From Anaerolineales bacterium UBA832 (GTDB lineage Bacteria; Chloroflexota; Anaerolineae; Anaerolineales; UBA11657): 12,674 bases of DNA. Shown here piece after piece: positions 6,865 through 12,674 of the stretch. The DNA is taken from the NCBI GenBank assembly GCA_002296125.1, contig DBHI01000138.1, forward strand, positions 1 to 12,674, read 5' to 3'. How positions within the stretch are numbered: position 1 is the stretch's first letter; every line of letters starts with the position of its first letter. Position numbers and translations under genes: made by a program. The notes below the pieces were generated by a model. That model had not been told where the DNA came from. It saw only the letters and a list, made by a program, of their open reading frames with translations, and made no database searches.

Positions 6865-7185
6865 TTAATCTAAAGATTCTCCACATTTCTTGCAAATTCG
6901 CACTGTTTTTGCTTTATCCTTCTTTATTCCAATACGCACCGACGCATCACATTTAGCACATACAATCATAACATTTGACAAATGTACAGGAGCTTCAAAT
7001 TCAATCATTCCTGCACTAAGCGGACGCTGCCCTCCAGTTTCCTGCTGTTTCTGATGTTTCTTACGCACATTAGCACCTTCAACCACCACTCTCTGTCTTT
7101 GAGAAATTAACTGAATCACCTGACCCCTTCTTCCAGCATCATTTCCTGATATTAATTCTACAGTATCTCCTTTTCTAATTTTCAT
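6865..7185 (-). CDS. rplX: 50S ribosomal protein L24 with a zinc-ribbon C-terminus
   Basis: A 106-residue protein beginning MKIRKGDTVELISGNDAGRR, the KOW motif that contacts 23S rRNA, then VVVEGANVRKKHQK and APVHLSNVMIV. The C-terminal half holds two CxxC pairs (Cys76, Cys79, Cys98, Cys101), a likely four-cysteine zinc site seen in a subset of bacterial L24 proteins. L24 is an assembly-initiator protein at the back of the 50S subunit near the exit tunnel. GAGGT lies seven bases before the ATG, inside the end of rplN. The gap to rplN is 18 bases. Confidence 0.96.
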   Translation of the reverse strand: MKIRKGDTVELISGNDAGRRGQVIQLISQRQRVVVEGANVRKKHQKQQETGGQRPLSAGMIEFEAPVHLSNVMIVCAKCDASVRIGIKKDKAKTVRICKKCGESLD

Positions 7186-7203
7186 ATCTATAACCTCAAA
7201 CGC

Positions 7204-7575
7204 TTATAGTACCTCTGGTGCCAATGAAAGAATCTTCATATAGCCACGAGATCTAAGTTCTCTGGCTACAGGACCAAAAATACGCGTACCCTTTGGATTC
7301 TTAGTTTCACCATCCAACAAAACAGCAGCATTATCATCAAATCTAATCTGCGAACCATCTCGACGCTGAAATTCCTTTGCTGTACGAACAACTACTGCTC
7401 GCACCACTTCTCGCTTACTTACAGTACTATTAGGTACAGCTGACTTAATGGATGCAACCACAGTATCACCAACCCTGGCATACCTTCTCCTAGTACCTCC
7501 AAGTACTCGTATAACCAACAATTCTTTTGCTCCAGAATTGTCTGCAACCCCAAGTCTTGACTCTTGTTGAATCAT
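7204..7575 (-). CDS. rplN: 50S ribosomal protein L14
   Basis: A 123-residue protein, nearly the universal length of 122. It starts MIQQESRLGVADNSGAKELL and contains GDTVVASIKSAVPNSTVSKR, EVVRAVVVRT, IRFDDNAAVLLD and GTRIFGPVARELR, the full L14 signature. It lies on the subunit interface of the 50S subunit next to L19 and contacts 16S rRNA. Its ATG follows the rpsQ TAA with no intervening base, and GAGGAT inside the last codons of rpsQ supplies the ribosome-binding site. Translation is therefore very likely coupled. Confidence 0.97.
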   Translation of the reverse strand: MIQQESRLGVADNSGAKELLVIRVLGGTRRRYARVGDTVVASIKSAVPNSTVSKREVVRAVVVRTAKEFQRRDGSQIRFDDNAAVLLDGETKNPKGTRIFGPVARELRSRGYMKILSLAPEVL

Positions 7576-7863
7576 TTAATCCTCACTATCCTCTAATGTG
7601 GCCGTCTTTTGTACGGAAGACGCCCTTGACACATTTTCAACGCACCATCTCTTCAATTTACTTATTGGTCTAGATTCTACAATCACTACTTCATCACCAA
7701 TATTTACATCATTATTTTCATCATGTACTAAATAATGTTCTGATACTCTTAGTACCTTACGATACAATCGATGTTTAGTCGTTCTTGTTACTTTAACAGA
7801 AACAGTTTTCTCACCACTCTGTTTCACAACAATCCCAACTAATCGTCTCCTTTTATTAGTCAT
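7576..7863 (-). CDS. rpsQ: 30S ribosomal protein S17
   Basis: From the ATG at 7863 it has 95 residues and begins MTNKRRRLVGIVVKQSGEKT, the standard OB-fold start, followed by KHRLYRKVLRVSEHYLVHDE and GDEVVIVESRPISKLKRW. The frame extends upstream to an ATG at 7887, but the added MKQTLRDR falls within the end of rpmC and lacks a ribosome-binding site. The protein ends in an acidic tail (TLEDSED) after the core. S17 binds 16S rRNA helices 7 and 11 early in 30S assembly. The gene overlaps rpmC by 8 bases. Confidence 0.94.
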   Translation of the reverse strand: MTNKRRRLVGIVVKQSGEKTVSVKVTRTTKHRLYRKVLRVSEHYLVHDENNDVNIGDEVVIVESRPISKLKRWCVENVSRASSVQKTATLEDSED

Positions 7864-8083
7864 CCTGTCCCTCAACGTTTGTTTCATCTACAGCCATCAA
7901 ATTTCTCTCTCTTCTAATAGTAATCATTCTAGCTAAATTTCTACGAGCCTTTCGAAATTGAGATGTATCAGTTTCTTGTCCAATTGCAGTTGTAAAACGC
8001 AAATTAAACAATTTTTCCCTTTCTTCATTAATTCGTCTGTCCAACTCATCCAATGACATATCACGTATTTCTGAATTATACAT
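7856..8083 (-). CDS. rpmC: 50S ribosomal protein L29
   Basis: A 75-residue protein made of two helices, beginning MYNSEIRDMSLDELDRRINE, then EKLFNLRFTTAIGQ and FRKARRNLARMITIRRER, the L29 signature. A short acidic tail (VDETNVEGQDD) follows the core. The longer frame from a TTG at 8089 is rejected because AGGTGG lies seven bases before the ATG at 8083 but only one base before the TTG. L29 lies at the polypeptide exit tunnel beside L23 and helps form the docking site for targeting factors. It overlaps rpsQ by 8 bases. Confidence 0.95.
   Translation of the reverse strand: MYNSEIRDMSLDELDRRINEEREKLFNLRFTTAIGQETDTSQFRKARRNLARMITIRRERNLMAVDETNVEGQDD
7868..7873 (-). promoter_or_regulatory. Ribosome-binding site deciding the rpsQ start
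   Basis: GAGGGA on the coding strand, four bases before the ATG at 7863 and within the last codons of rpmC. No comparable site precedes the upstream ATG at 7887. Confidence 0.65.
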
Positions 8084-8090
8084 ATCCAAT

Positions 8091-8096
8091 CCACCT
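8091..8096 (-). promoter_or_regulatory. Ribosome-binding site deciding the rpmC start
   Basis: AGGTGG on the coding strand, seven bases before the ATG at 8083. It shares two bases with the TAG stop codon of rplP, so termination and initiation are close together. Confidence 0.75.
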
Positions 8097-8514
8097 AACC
8101 ATCACTTATTCTATTAGTACGTATTTGAACCTTAATGGGTAATTTGTGACTAGCCAAACGCAATGCCTCTCTTGCAATCTCATCTTCAGCACCTGCCAAT
8201 TCAAACAACATACGTCCAGGCCTAACTACTGCCACCCAATGATCAACCGCACCTTTACCTTTACCCATTCTAGTTTCAGCAGCTCGCTGAGTGACTGGCT
8301 TATCAGGGAATATCCTAATCCATACTTTTCCTCGTCTTTTTAAAGCCCTCACCATAGCTCTTCTAGCCGCTTCAATCTGCCTTTGAGTAATCCATCCCGA
8401 TTGCATTGCCTGCAAACCATAATCACCAAAATGAATATCGGAACCCCTATGGTCCATACCTCGCATGCGACCTCTCATTTGCTTTCTATATTTCACTCGC
8501 TTAGGCATTAACAT
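8095..8514 (-). CDS. rplP: 50S ribosomal protein L16
   Basis: A 139-residue protein starting MLMPKRVKYRKQMRGRMRGM, as most L16 proteins do. It carries FGDYGLQAMQSGWITQRQIE, ARRAMVRALKRRGKVWIRIF and ETRMGKGKGAVDHWVAVVRP, the last containing the arginine that some bacteria hydroxylate. L16 binds near the A-site tRNA elbow and is needed for peptidyl transferase maturation. A TTG three codons further up is rejected; a third possibility is the ATG at 8508. GGAG lies eleven bases before the chosen ATG, a rather long spacing. The gap to rpsC is 21 bases. Confidence 0.95.
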   Translation of the reverse strand: MLMPKRVKYRKQMRGRMRGMDHRGSDIHFGDYGLQAMQSGWITQRQIEAARRAMVRALKRRGKVWIRIFPDKPVTQRAAETRMGKGKGAVDHWVAVVRPGRMLFELAGAEDEIAREALRLASHKLPIKVQIRTNRISDG

Positions 8515-8525
8515 ATTTATCAAAT

Positions 8526-8529
8526 CTCC
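8526..8529 (-). promoter_or_regulatory. Ribosome-binding site of rplP, long spacing
   Basis: GGAG on the coding strand lies eleven bases before the ATG at 8514. It is too close to the alternative TTG at 8523 to serve that codon. Confidence 0.55.
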
Positions 8530-8535
8530 ATTAAA

Positions 8536-9204
8536 CTATGCAGTGACATATACATCGGCATTGTCATTTGTTTGATCAGCAACAAATTCACCTCTGTATA
8601 TCCACACCTTTACACCTATTACACCATAACTCGTTCGTGCTTCTGCTAATGCATAATCAATATCAGCACGGATAGTCTGCAATGGAACTCTTCCTTCACG
8701 CATCCAAGTACGCCTAGACATATCCCATCCACCAAGCCTACCAGATACACTGATCTTAATCCCTTTCGCACCTTGCCTCATTGCTTGTCCAATTGCTCTT
8801 TTCATAGCCCTACTATAACTAATACGTCTCTCCAACTGATTAGCCACATTTTCAGCAACCAATTTGGCCTCTAGATCAGGTTCGGTAATTTCCTCAACCT
8901 CAATTTTCACTGGCATACCACAAAGCAATTCAAGATCTGTTCGCATTTCCCTAACTTGCGCTCCTTTCCTACCTATTACAATACCAGGTTTACCTGAAAA
9001 AATAGTTACTTGAACCTGATTAGGGTATCTTTCTATTTCAACCCTAGCTATAGCTGCCCTTCTTCTACCTTCCAATATTATTTTTCTGATTGCAATATCC
9101 TGACTTAATTGCTGTCTATAAGTATTGCCAGTAGCAAACCAACGACCTTCCCACTCTTTACCATTCTTTAATCTATATCCTATAGGATGTACTTTGCGAC
9201 CCAT
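8536..9204 (-). CDS. rpsC: 30S ribosomal protein S3
   Basis: A 222-residue protein starting MGRKVHPIGYRLKNGKEWEG. The KH domain is visible with its GxxG loop (VIGRKG at 76-81) after VEIERYPNQVQVTIFSGKPG. The C-terminal domain has LVAENVANQLERRISYSRAM, GAKGIKISVSGRLGG and the conserved GRVPLQTIRADIDYALAEAR with GVIGVKVWIYRGE. S3 forms part of the mRNA entry channel and helicase site in the 30S head. Within the second domain the segment GGWDMSRRTWMREGRVPL differs from the common GGAEIARTEWYREG wording but keeps the pattern. AGGA lies five bases before the ATG. The gap to rplV is 22 bases. Confidence 0.97.
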   Translation of the reverse strand: MGRKVHPIGYRLKNGKEWEGRWFATGNTYRQQLSQDIAIRKIILEGRRRAAIARVEIERYPNQVQVTIFSGKPGIVIGRKGAQVREMRTDLELLCGMPVKIEVEEITEPDLEAKLVAENVANQLERRISYSRAMKRAIGQAMRQGAKGIKISVSGRLGGWDMSRRTWMREGRVPLQTIRADIDYALAEARTSYGVIGVKVWIYRGEFVADQTNDNADVYVTA

Positions 9205-9226
9205 ATTATTCCTGTCCTTTATTTAA

Positions 9227-9577
9227 TCAATCATCCACCTGCACCAAAGTGACCTTAATGTGAGAAGTACGCCTTTTAATGGGCTTAAACCTCCCACGCG
9301 CGCCAAACTTGCGCCACATACGACTAGGTCCCTCATCGACCAATATTGACTGAACAATCATATCATCTTCTGACCACCCATACTTAGCTTCCGCATTAGC
9401 AGAAGCTGATTTAATAACCTTTGCAATACTGTTTGCAGCAGACTGAGGTAAGTAACGCAATTTTGACATAGCATCCATCACTAACTCACCTCTCACAAGA
9501 TCAGCTACTAACCTCGCCTTCTGAGCAGAACCTGGAATCCTTTTAGCAGTCGCAACAACCATTTCTTGATCAATCAT
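9227..9577 (-). CDS. rplV: 50S ribosomal protein L22
   Basis: A 116-residue protein with the L22 core: AKRIPGSAQKARLVADLVRG, the middle AANSIAKVIKSASANAEAKY, and the C-terminal hairpin region PSRMWRKFGARGRFKPIKRR TSHI, which reaches into the exit tunnel and is a macrolide-resistance site in other bacteria. The longer frame from a TTG at 9583 is rejected: AAGGA lies seven bases before the ATG at 9577 and only one or two before the TTG. L22 is an early 50S assembly protein that touches all 23S rRNA domains. The gap to rpsS is 23 bases. Confidence 0.95.
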   Translation of the reverse strand: MIDQEMVVATAKRIPGSAQKARLVADLVRGELVMDAMSKLRYLPQSAANSIAKVIKSASANAEAKYGWSEDDMIVQSILVDEGPSRMWRKFGARGRFKPIKRRTSHIKVTLVQVDD

Positions 9578-9584
9578 ATACAAA

Positions 9585-9589
9585 TCCTT
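9585..9589 (-). promoter_or_regulatory. Ribosome-binding site deciding the rplV start
   Basis: AAGGA on the coding strand, seven bases before the ATG at 9577. It supports the 116-residue form of L22. Confidence 0.65.
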
Positions 9590-9600
9590 AAATCATCTTT

Positions 9601-9873
9601 TTATGTAACCATGCTTCGCGGCAAATGCCCACGAAACGTCCTGGTTGGAGCAAACTCTCCTAGTTTATGACCAACCATATTTTCAGTAATATATATAGGT
9701 ATATGTCTCCGACCATCATGAACACCAATAGTATGGCCCACCATTTGTGGAAATATAGTACTAGACCTACTCCATGTTTTGACGACAGTTTTATCACCAG
9801 ATTCATTCATTTTCTCAATCCGGTTTAGCAACTTCTGTTCAACAAATGGGCCCTTCTTCAATGAACGCGACAT
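9601..9873 (-). CDS. rpsS: 30S ribosomal protein S19
   Basis: A 90-residue protein with a textbook S19 sequence: MSRSLKKGPFVEQKLLNRIE at the N-terminus, then VKTWSRSSTIFPQMVGHTIG, VHDGRRHIPIYITENMVGHK and LGEFAPTRTFRGH. It binds 16S rRNA in the 30S head beside S13 and forms an intersubunit bridge. GAGGA lies nine bases before the ATG, within the last codons of rplB. The gap to rplB is 6 bases. Nothing unusual. Confidence 0.97.
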   Translation of the reverse strand: MSRSLKKGPFVEQKLLNRIEKMNESGDKTVVKTWSRSSTIFPQMVGHTIGVHDGRRHIPIYITENMVGHKLGEFAPTRTFRGHLPRSMVT

Positions 9874-9879
9874 AATAAT

Positions 9880-10719
9880 CTATCCTCTACGCTTTTTTCC
9901 ACGCCTACGAATTATATATTTACTACTAGTTTTATTCCTACGAGTCCTAACTCCTCTAGCAGGTTTACCCCAAGGAGTCTTAGGTCCAGGCATCCCAACA
10001 CCCTGACGACCTTCACCTCCTCCATGAGGATGATCCCTAGGGGACATAGCAGAACCCCGAACAGTAGGCCGTATACCAAGATGTCTTTTTCTACCTGCCT
10101 TCCCCAATTTAATATTTTTATGATCTGGATTACCTACCTCACCAACAGTAGCAACACATTCAAGCCTTACAAGACGAATTTCACCTGATGGCATTCTTAT
10201 CTGTGCATACTCTCCCTCTTTGGCAATCAATCTAGCAGCAGTACCAGCAGCACGTACAATTTGACCACCTCGACCAGGTTTAAGCTCAATATTATGAATT
10301 AACGTACCTAAAGGCATTCTAGTTATAGGCATACAATTCCCTGGTTTAATCTCAGCCTCTTTATCTGATTTAATAAGATCACCAACCTTCAATCCTATAG
10401 GAGCCAAAATATACCTCTTTTCACCATCTACATAATGCAACAAGGCAATTCTTGCCGTACGATTTGGATCATACTCGATAGCAACTACTTTAGCAGGAAT
10501 TCCTATTTTATCGCGCTTAAAATCTATCGACCTATACCTTCGTTTATGACCTCCACCACGATGTCTAACAGTAATTCTACCAGCAGAATTACGACCACCT
10601 TTACGACGCAAAGTCTTAGTTAATCCATCCTGTGGTTTTGATTTGGTCACCTCATCAAATGAATGACCTGTCATGTTTCGACGACCAGGTGAAGTTGGTT
10701 TATAAACTTTAACTGCCAT
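9880..10719 (-). CDS. rplB: 50S ribosomal protein L2
   Basis: A 279-residue protein. It starts MAVKVYKPTSPGRRNMTGHS, has the RNA-binding middle (RNSAGRITVRHRGGGHKRRY, then IEYDPNRTARIALL) and the catalytic-centre loop SPRDHPHGGGEGR, with His230 matching the conserved histidine near the peptidyl transferase centre. The very basic C-terminus (KTSSKYIIRRRGKKRRG) is typical. L2 is required for subunit joining and peptide-bond formation. The loop reads SAMSPRDHPH rather than the common VAMNPVDHPH, and GVGMPGPKTPWGKPARGVRT follows; I associate this wording with Chloroflexota, weakly. It overlaps rplW by one base (TAATG). Confidence 0.97.
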   Translation of the reverse strand: MAVKVYKPTSPGRRNMTGHSFDEVTKSKPQDGLTKTLRRKGGRNSAGRITVRHRGGGHKRRYRSIDFKRDKIGIPAKVVAIEYDPNRTARIALLHYVDGEKRYILAPIGLKVGDLIKSDKEAEIKPGNCMPITRMPLGTLIHNIELKPGRGGQIVRAAGTAARLIAKEGEYAQIRMPSGEIRLVRLECVATVGEVGNPDHKNIKLGKAGRKRHLGIRPTVRGSAMSPRDHPHGGGEGRQGVGMPGPKTPWGKPARGVRTRRNKTSSKYIIRRRGKKRRG

Positions 10720-11018
10720 TATTTCACACCCTCAAACAAATCTATAGTATCACCAGTTTTTAGTTTCACTACTGCCTTCTTATACTGAGACGTACGATTT
10801 ACAATACGCCTCTGTTTACGTGCCCTTTTAGCTGGCATCACCATAGTATTAACTTTTTCAACCTTTACTTCGAAGATAGTTTCAATAGCCTCTTTTATCT
10901 GTGTCTTACTTGCATCATTTGCCACTTCAAATACATATCTTCCAAGCTTCTCATTCTGAAAATTAGACTTCTCAGTTATTAGTGGTCGCCTTAAAATATC
11001 ATATACACTTACTGCCAT
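10719..11018 (-). CDS. rplW: 50S ribosomal protein L23
   Basis: A 99-residue protein starting MAVSVYDILRRPLITEKSNF, followed by KLGRYVFEVANDASKTQIKE and IETIFEVKVEKVNTMVMPAK, the L23 signature. It forms the rim of the polypeptide exit tunnel and is the docking point for trigger factor and SRP. The frame opens at a GTG at 11030 but that codon is inside the ribosome-binding site GAGGTG; the ATG at 11018 is chosen. It begins one base after the rplD stop and shares one base with rplB. Confidence 0.96.
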   Translation of the reverse strand: MAVSVYDILRRPLITEKSNFQNEKLGRYVFEVANDASKTQIKEAIETIFEVKVEKVNTMVMPAKRARKQRRIVNRTSQYKKAVVKLKTGDTIDLFEGVK

Positions 11019-11019
11019 A

Positions 11020-11652
11020 TTACACCTCACTACCTAAGTAAGACTTAATTACTTCTAAAGAATCTAAAGGCATTATTACTATATCATTTATAGCCAAATC
11101 TTTAACATTCAAATAACCCGCATGTAGTGTGCTTGCATTTCTTAAGTTCCTTACTGATTTGACTAACAAATCATCTCTATGAGCCATCAAGACTAAATAT
11201 TTACTTGCCTCTGGAGCCAAATTATTCAAAACATCATTCACTGACTTTGTCTTGGCTTCACTTACAGTAAGTTTATCAACAACCACAATACCCTTTTCAA
11301 TTAATTTTTCAGATAACGCACACCTTAATGCAGCTCTTCTCATTTGTCTAGGCATACGCTTAGTATAGTTCCTTATAGCAGGACCATGCGCCTTACCTCC
11401 ACCAACCCACACAGGTGACCTACGTGATGAATGCCGAGCACGACCCGTACCTTTTTGCCTCCAAGGCTTTGCTCCACCACCACGCTTATCAGATCTAGTC
11501 TTTGATTTACGACCAACCTGACGAGCATTTGCCCTCTGCCTTAAGAAGGCCTGATGCATGAGACCTACATTGATAGGAACTTCAAATATATCAGACGGAA
11601 GTTCTACACTATCTACCTTTTCTCCGGCAATATTATGTACATCAACTTTCAT
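11020..11652 (-). CDS. rplD: 50S ribosomal protein L4
   Basis: A 210-residue protein. It starts MKVDVHNIAGEKVDSVELPS. The extended tunnel loop is at about 45-95 (VGRKSKTRSDKRGGGAKPWR, QKGTGRARHSSRRSPVWVGG), followed by KRMPRQMRRAALRCALSEKL and the C-terminal Rossmann-like half. L4 reaches into the exit tunnel opposite L22; in E. coli it also represses its own operon through the S10 leader, which is outside this window. GGTGA lies six bases before the ATG, and an in-frame TGA just upstream rules out a longer form. The 51-base gap to rplC is the longest in the window. Confidence 0.97.
   Translation of the reverse strand: MKVDVHNIAGEKVDSVELPSDIFEVPINVGLMHQAFLRQRANARQVGRKSKTRSDKRGGGAKPWRQKGTGRARHSSRRSPVWVGGGKAHGPAIRNYTKRMPRQMRRAALRCALSEKLIEKGIVVVDKLTVSEAKTKSVNDVLNNLAPEASKYLVLMAHRDDLLVKSVRNLRNASTLHAGYLNVKDLAINDIVIMPLDSLEVIKSYLGSEV
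11023..11028 (-). promoter_or_regulatory. Ribosome-binding site deciding the rplW start
   Basis: GAGGTG on the coding strand, four bases before the ATG at 11018 (six from GAGG), formed by the last two sense codons of rplD. It overlaps the alternative GTG start, arguing against that codon. Confidence 0.7.
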
Positions 11653-11703
11653 ATCGTATCACCATTCTTTCATCAAATAAAAACTCATAAAACTTAGCAA
11701 ACT

Positions 11704-12333
11704 CTATTGTTTGCGCCTTCCTCTAATAACCACTATACCTTGTACTGGACCAGGGACAGCACCTCGCACACCAATAAGATTTCTATCCGGATCAACCATA
11801 GCAACCTTAAGATTTTGAATAGTAACACGATCTCCACCCATTCTACCAGGCATCCTTTTTCCCTTTAGAACTCTACCAGGAGTAGTAGTAGCACCAATTG
11901 AACCCGGAGATCTCTGTCTATCTGATTGACCATGAGTCTTAGGACCACCACCAAAACCATGACGCTTCATGGCACCTTGAAAACCTTTACCTTTTGATTT
12001 ACCAGTAACATCCACAAAATCACCATTCTCAAAGACATCAGCAGTCAACTTCTGACCTTCTTCTAGTTCACTATCGCCTTTAATTTTAAATTCTCGAAAA
12101 ACCCTCATTCCAGGCATATTATTCTTGTTCAAATGTCCTCTAATTCCACCTGACAACCTCTTGCTATCAACTTCATCAAAACCCAGCTGTACACTCTGAT
12201 AGCCATCATTTTCCACAGATTTTAGCTGTGTAACAAAGCATGGACCACACTCAATTAAAGTAACAGGCTCTACTACACCATCTTCAACAAATATTGTTGC
12301 CATACCTAGTTTTCTACCAATCATACCTTTCAT
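11704..12333 (-). CDS. rplC: 50S ribosomal protein L3
   Basis: A 209-residue protein starting MKGMIGRKLGMATIFVEDGV, the standard opening. The central extension reaching toward the peptidyl transferase centre includes GKGFQGAMKRHGFGGG, HGQSDRQRSPGSIGATTTPG and RMPGRMGGDRVTIQNL. A GTG at 12348 would add five residues; ATG at 12333 fits the family and is used. L3 is an assembly-initiating 50S protein. At the position of the E. coli methylated glutamine (150, from memory) there is threonine, so PrmB-type methylation is not expected. AGGTGG lies eleven bases before the ATG and includes part of the rpsJ stop codon. The gap to rplD is 51 bases. Confidence 0.96.
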   Translation of the reverse strand: MKGMIGRKLGMATIFVEDGVVEPVTLIECGPCFVTQLKSVENDGYQSVQLGFDEVDSKRLSGGIRGHLNKNNMPGMRVFREFKIKGDSELEEGQKLTADVFENGDFVDVTGKSKGKGFQGAMKRHGFGGGPKTHGQSDRQRSPGSIGATTTPGRVLKGKRMPGRMGGDRVTIQNLKVAMVDPDRNLIGVRGAVPGPVQGIVVIRGRRKQ

Positions 12334-12344
12334 ATTATCACATA

Positions 12345-12350
12345 CCACCT
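12345..12350 (-). promoter_or_regulatory. Ribosome-binding site of rplC, long spacing
   Basis: AGGTGG on the coding strand shares two bases with the rpsJ TAG stop. Its distance to the ATG at 12333 is eleven bases. A closer ATG is followed at once by TGA and cannot encode a protein; the GTG at 12348 lies within the site itself. Confidence 0.6.
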
Positions 12351-12657
12351 ATATCTTAATCTCTATATCCACACCAGCAGGCAAATTCAGTCTCATCAAT
12401 GTATCTATAGTATTTGAATCTGGATCAACTACATCAATCAATCTTTTATGAGTCCTAATCTCAAAATGCTCTTGTGAATCTTTGTCAATAAAAGGACTAC
12501 GAGCAACAGTAAAACGTTCTATCTTAGTAGGCAAAGGTACTGGTCCCACTACTCTAGCACCAGTCCTTTCAGCAGTAGTTACTATTCTTCTAGCAGATTG
12601 ATCAAGTATCCTATGATCATAAGCTCTTAACCTGATGTGTATATTTTGCTTAGCCAT
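12349..12657 (-). CDS. rpsJ: 30S ribosomal protein S10
   Basis: A 102-residue protein of normal length beginning MAKQNIHIRLRAYDHRILDQ, then VVGPVPLPTKIERFTVARSP, EHFEIRTHKRLIDVVDP and LMRLNLPAGVDIEIKI, which identify S10. It belongs to the 30S head and, as NusE, also joins transcription antitermination complexes through NusB. It is the first gene of the cluster; only 17 bases of upstream sequence are visible and they show no clear Shine-Dalgarno site. One frame of those bases reads Ile-Asp-Lys-stop, which could be the end of an upstream gene such as tuf, but this is too short to judge. Confidence 0.97.
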   Translation of the reverse strand: MAKQNIHIRLRAYDHRILDQSARRIVTTAERTGARVVGPVPLPTKIERFTVARSPFIDKDSQEHFEIRTHKRLIDVVDPDSNTIDTLMRLNLPAGVDIEIKI

Positions 12658-12674
12658 AATTTATTTATCAATAT

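Larger units (their letters stand above)
1..12657 (-). other. S10-spc-alpha ribosomal protein operon (incomplete at both ends)
   Basis: Twenty-seven consecutive minus-strand genes run from rpsJ to a truncated rpsK with gaps of 0 to 51 bases or short overlaps. The order matches the fused S10, spc and alpha clusters conserved across bacteria, including secY, adk and map after rplO. infA, often found between map and rpmJ, is absent. No hairpin followed by a T-run and no convincing internal promoter was seen, so one long transcript is likely (inference). The usual downstream members rpsD, rpoA and rplQ, and any leader or tuf gene upstream of rpsJ, would lie outside the window. Confidence 0.93.

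Noticed and set aside
8146..8343. Plus-strand open frame opposite rplP
   Set aside because: Antisense shadow of L16 with no motif or initiation site.
9779..10006. Plus-strand open frame across the rpsS-rplB junction
   Set aside because: Antisense to two highly conserved genes; hydrophobic stretch arises from the complement of basic codons.
10435..10623. Plus-strand open frame opposite rplB
   Set aside because: Antisense shadow of L2, Ser/Thr-rich and without a start signal.
12334..12342. ATG followed at once by TGA just upstream of rplC, resembling a minimal start-stop regulatory element
   Set aside because: The ATG is only one base from the AGGTGG site, too near for efficient initiation, and such pairs arise often by chance in AT-rich DNA.
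1..12674. A hidden defence system, mobile element or other novel module in the window
   Set aside because: Every long stretch is accounted for by conserved housekeeping genes; there is no gap above 51 bases, no direct or inverted terminal repeats, and no tRNA or att-like sequence was seen.

Overview
The window is almost entirely one minus-strand ribosomal-protein operon of the fused bacterial S10-spc-alpha type. Read in transcription order (high to low coordinates) it runs rpsJ, rplC, rplD, rplW, rplB, rpsS, rplV, rpsC, rplP, rpmC, rpsQ, rplN, rplX, rplE, rpsZ (zinc-type S14), rpsH, rplF, rplR, rpsE, rpmD, rplO, secY, adk, map, rpmJ, rpsM and the first 58 codons of rpsK. No gene on the plus strand is supported. 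No RNA gene, mobile element, CRISPR array, long repeat, terminator or internal promoter was recognised. The longest gap between genes is 51 bases, so no stretch over 300 bases lacks a gene.

Organism: a bacterium with AT-rich DNA (a few lines counted by eye give G+C in the high 30s percent). The gene order, with adk and map after secY and the alpha-operon genes continuing directly, is common in Gram-positive and related phyla. The zinc-ribbon forms of S14 and L36 and the wording of L3, S10, L15 and SecY remind me of Chloroflexota, perhaps a marine Dehalococcoidia/SAR202-like lineage. This is an impression from memory, not a computed placement.

Layout: 12657-7576 holds the S10 cluster and the start of the spc cluster (S10, L3, L4, L23, L2, S19, L22, S3, L16, L29, S17, L14). 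7185-3519 holds the rest of the spc ribosomal proteins (L24 to L15). 3499-728 holds the translocon gene secY, adenylate kinase and methionine aminopeptidase. 731-1 holds L36, S13 and partial S11. Genes abut or overlap by a few bases, and most starts have a purine-rich Shine-Dalgarno site inside the end of the preceding gene, which suggests translational coupling along one polycistronic mRNA. Together the products build both ribosomal subunits, trim the initiator methionine, insert membrane proteins and balance adenine nucleotides.

Several starts were moved inward from the longest open frame on the evidence of family N-termini and ribosome-binding sites (rplC, rplW, rplV, rplP, rpmC, rpsQ, rpmD, rplO, adk). 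I looked for an undescribed system and did not find one; the findings are modest variations within an ordinary housekeeping operon, the clearest being the absence of infA between map and rpmJ and the adenylate kinase LID that is shorter than the long form and lacks zinc cysteines.
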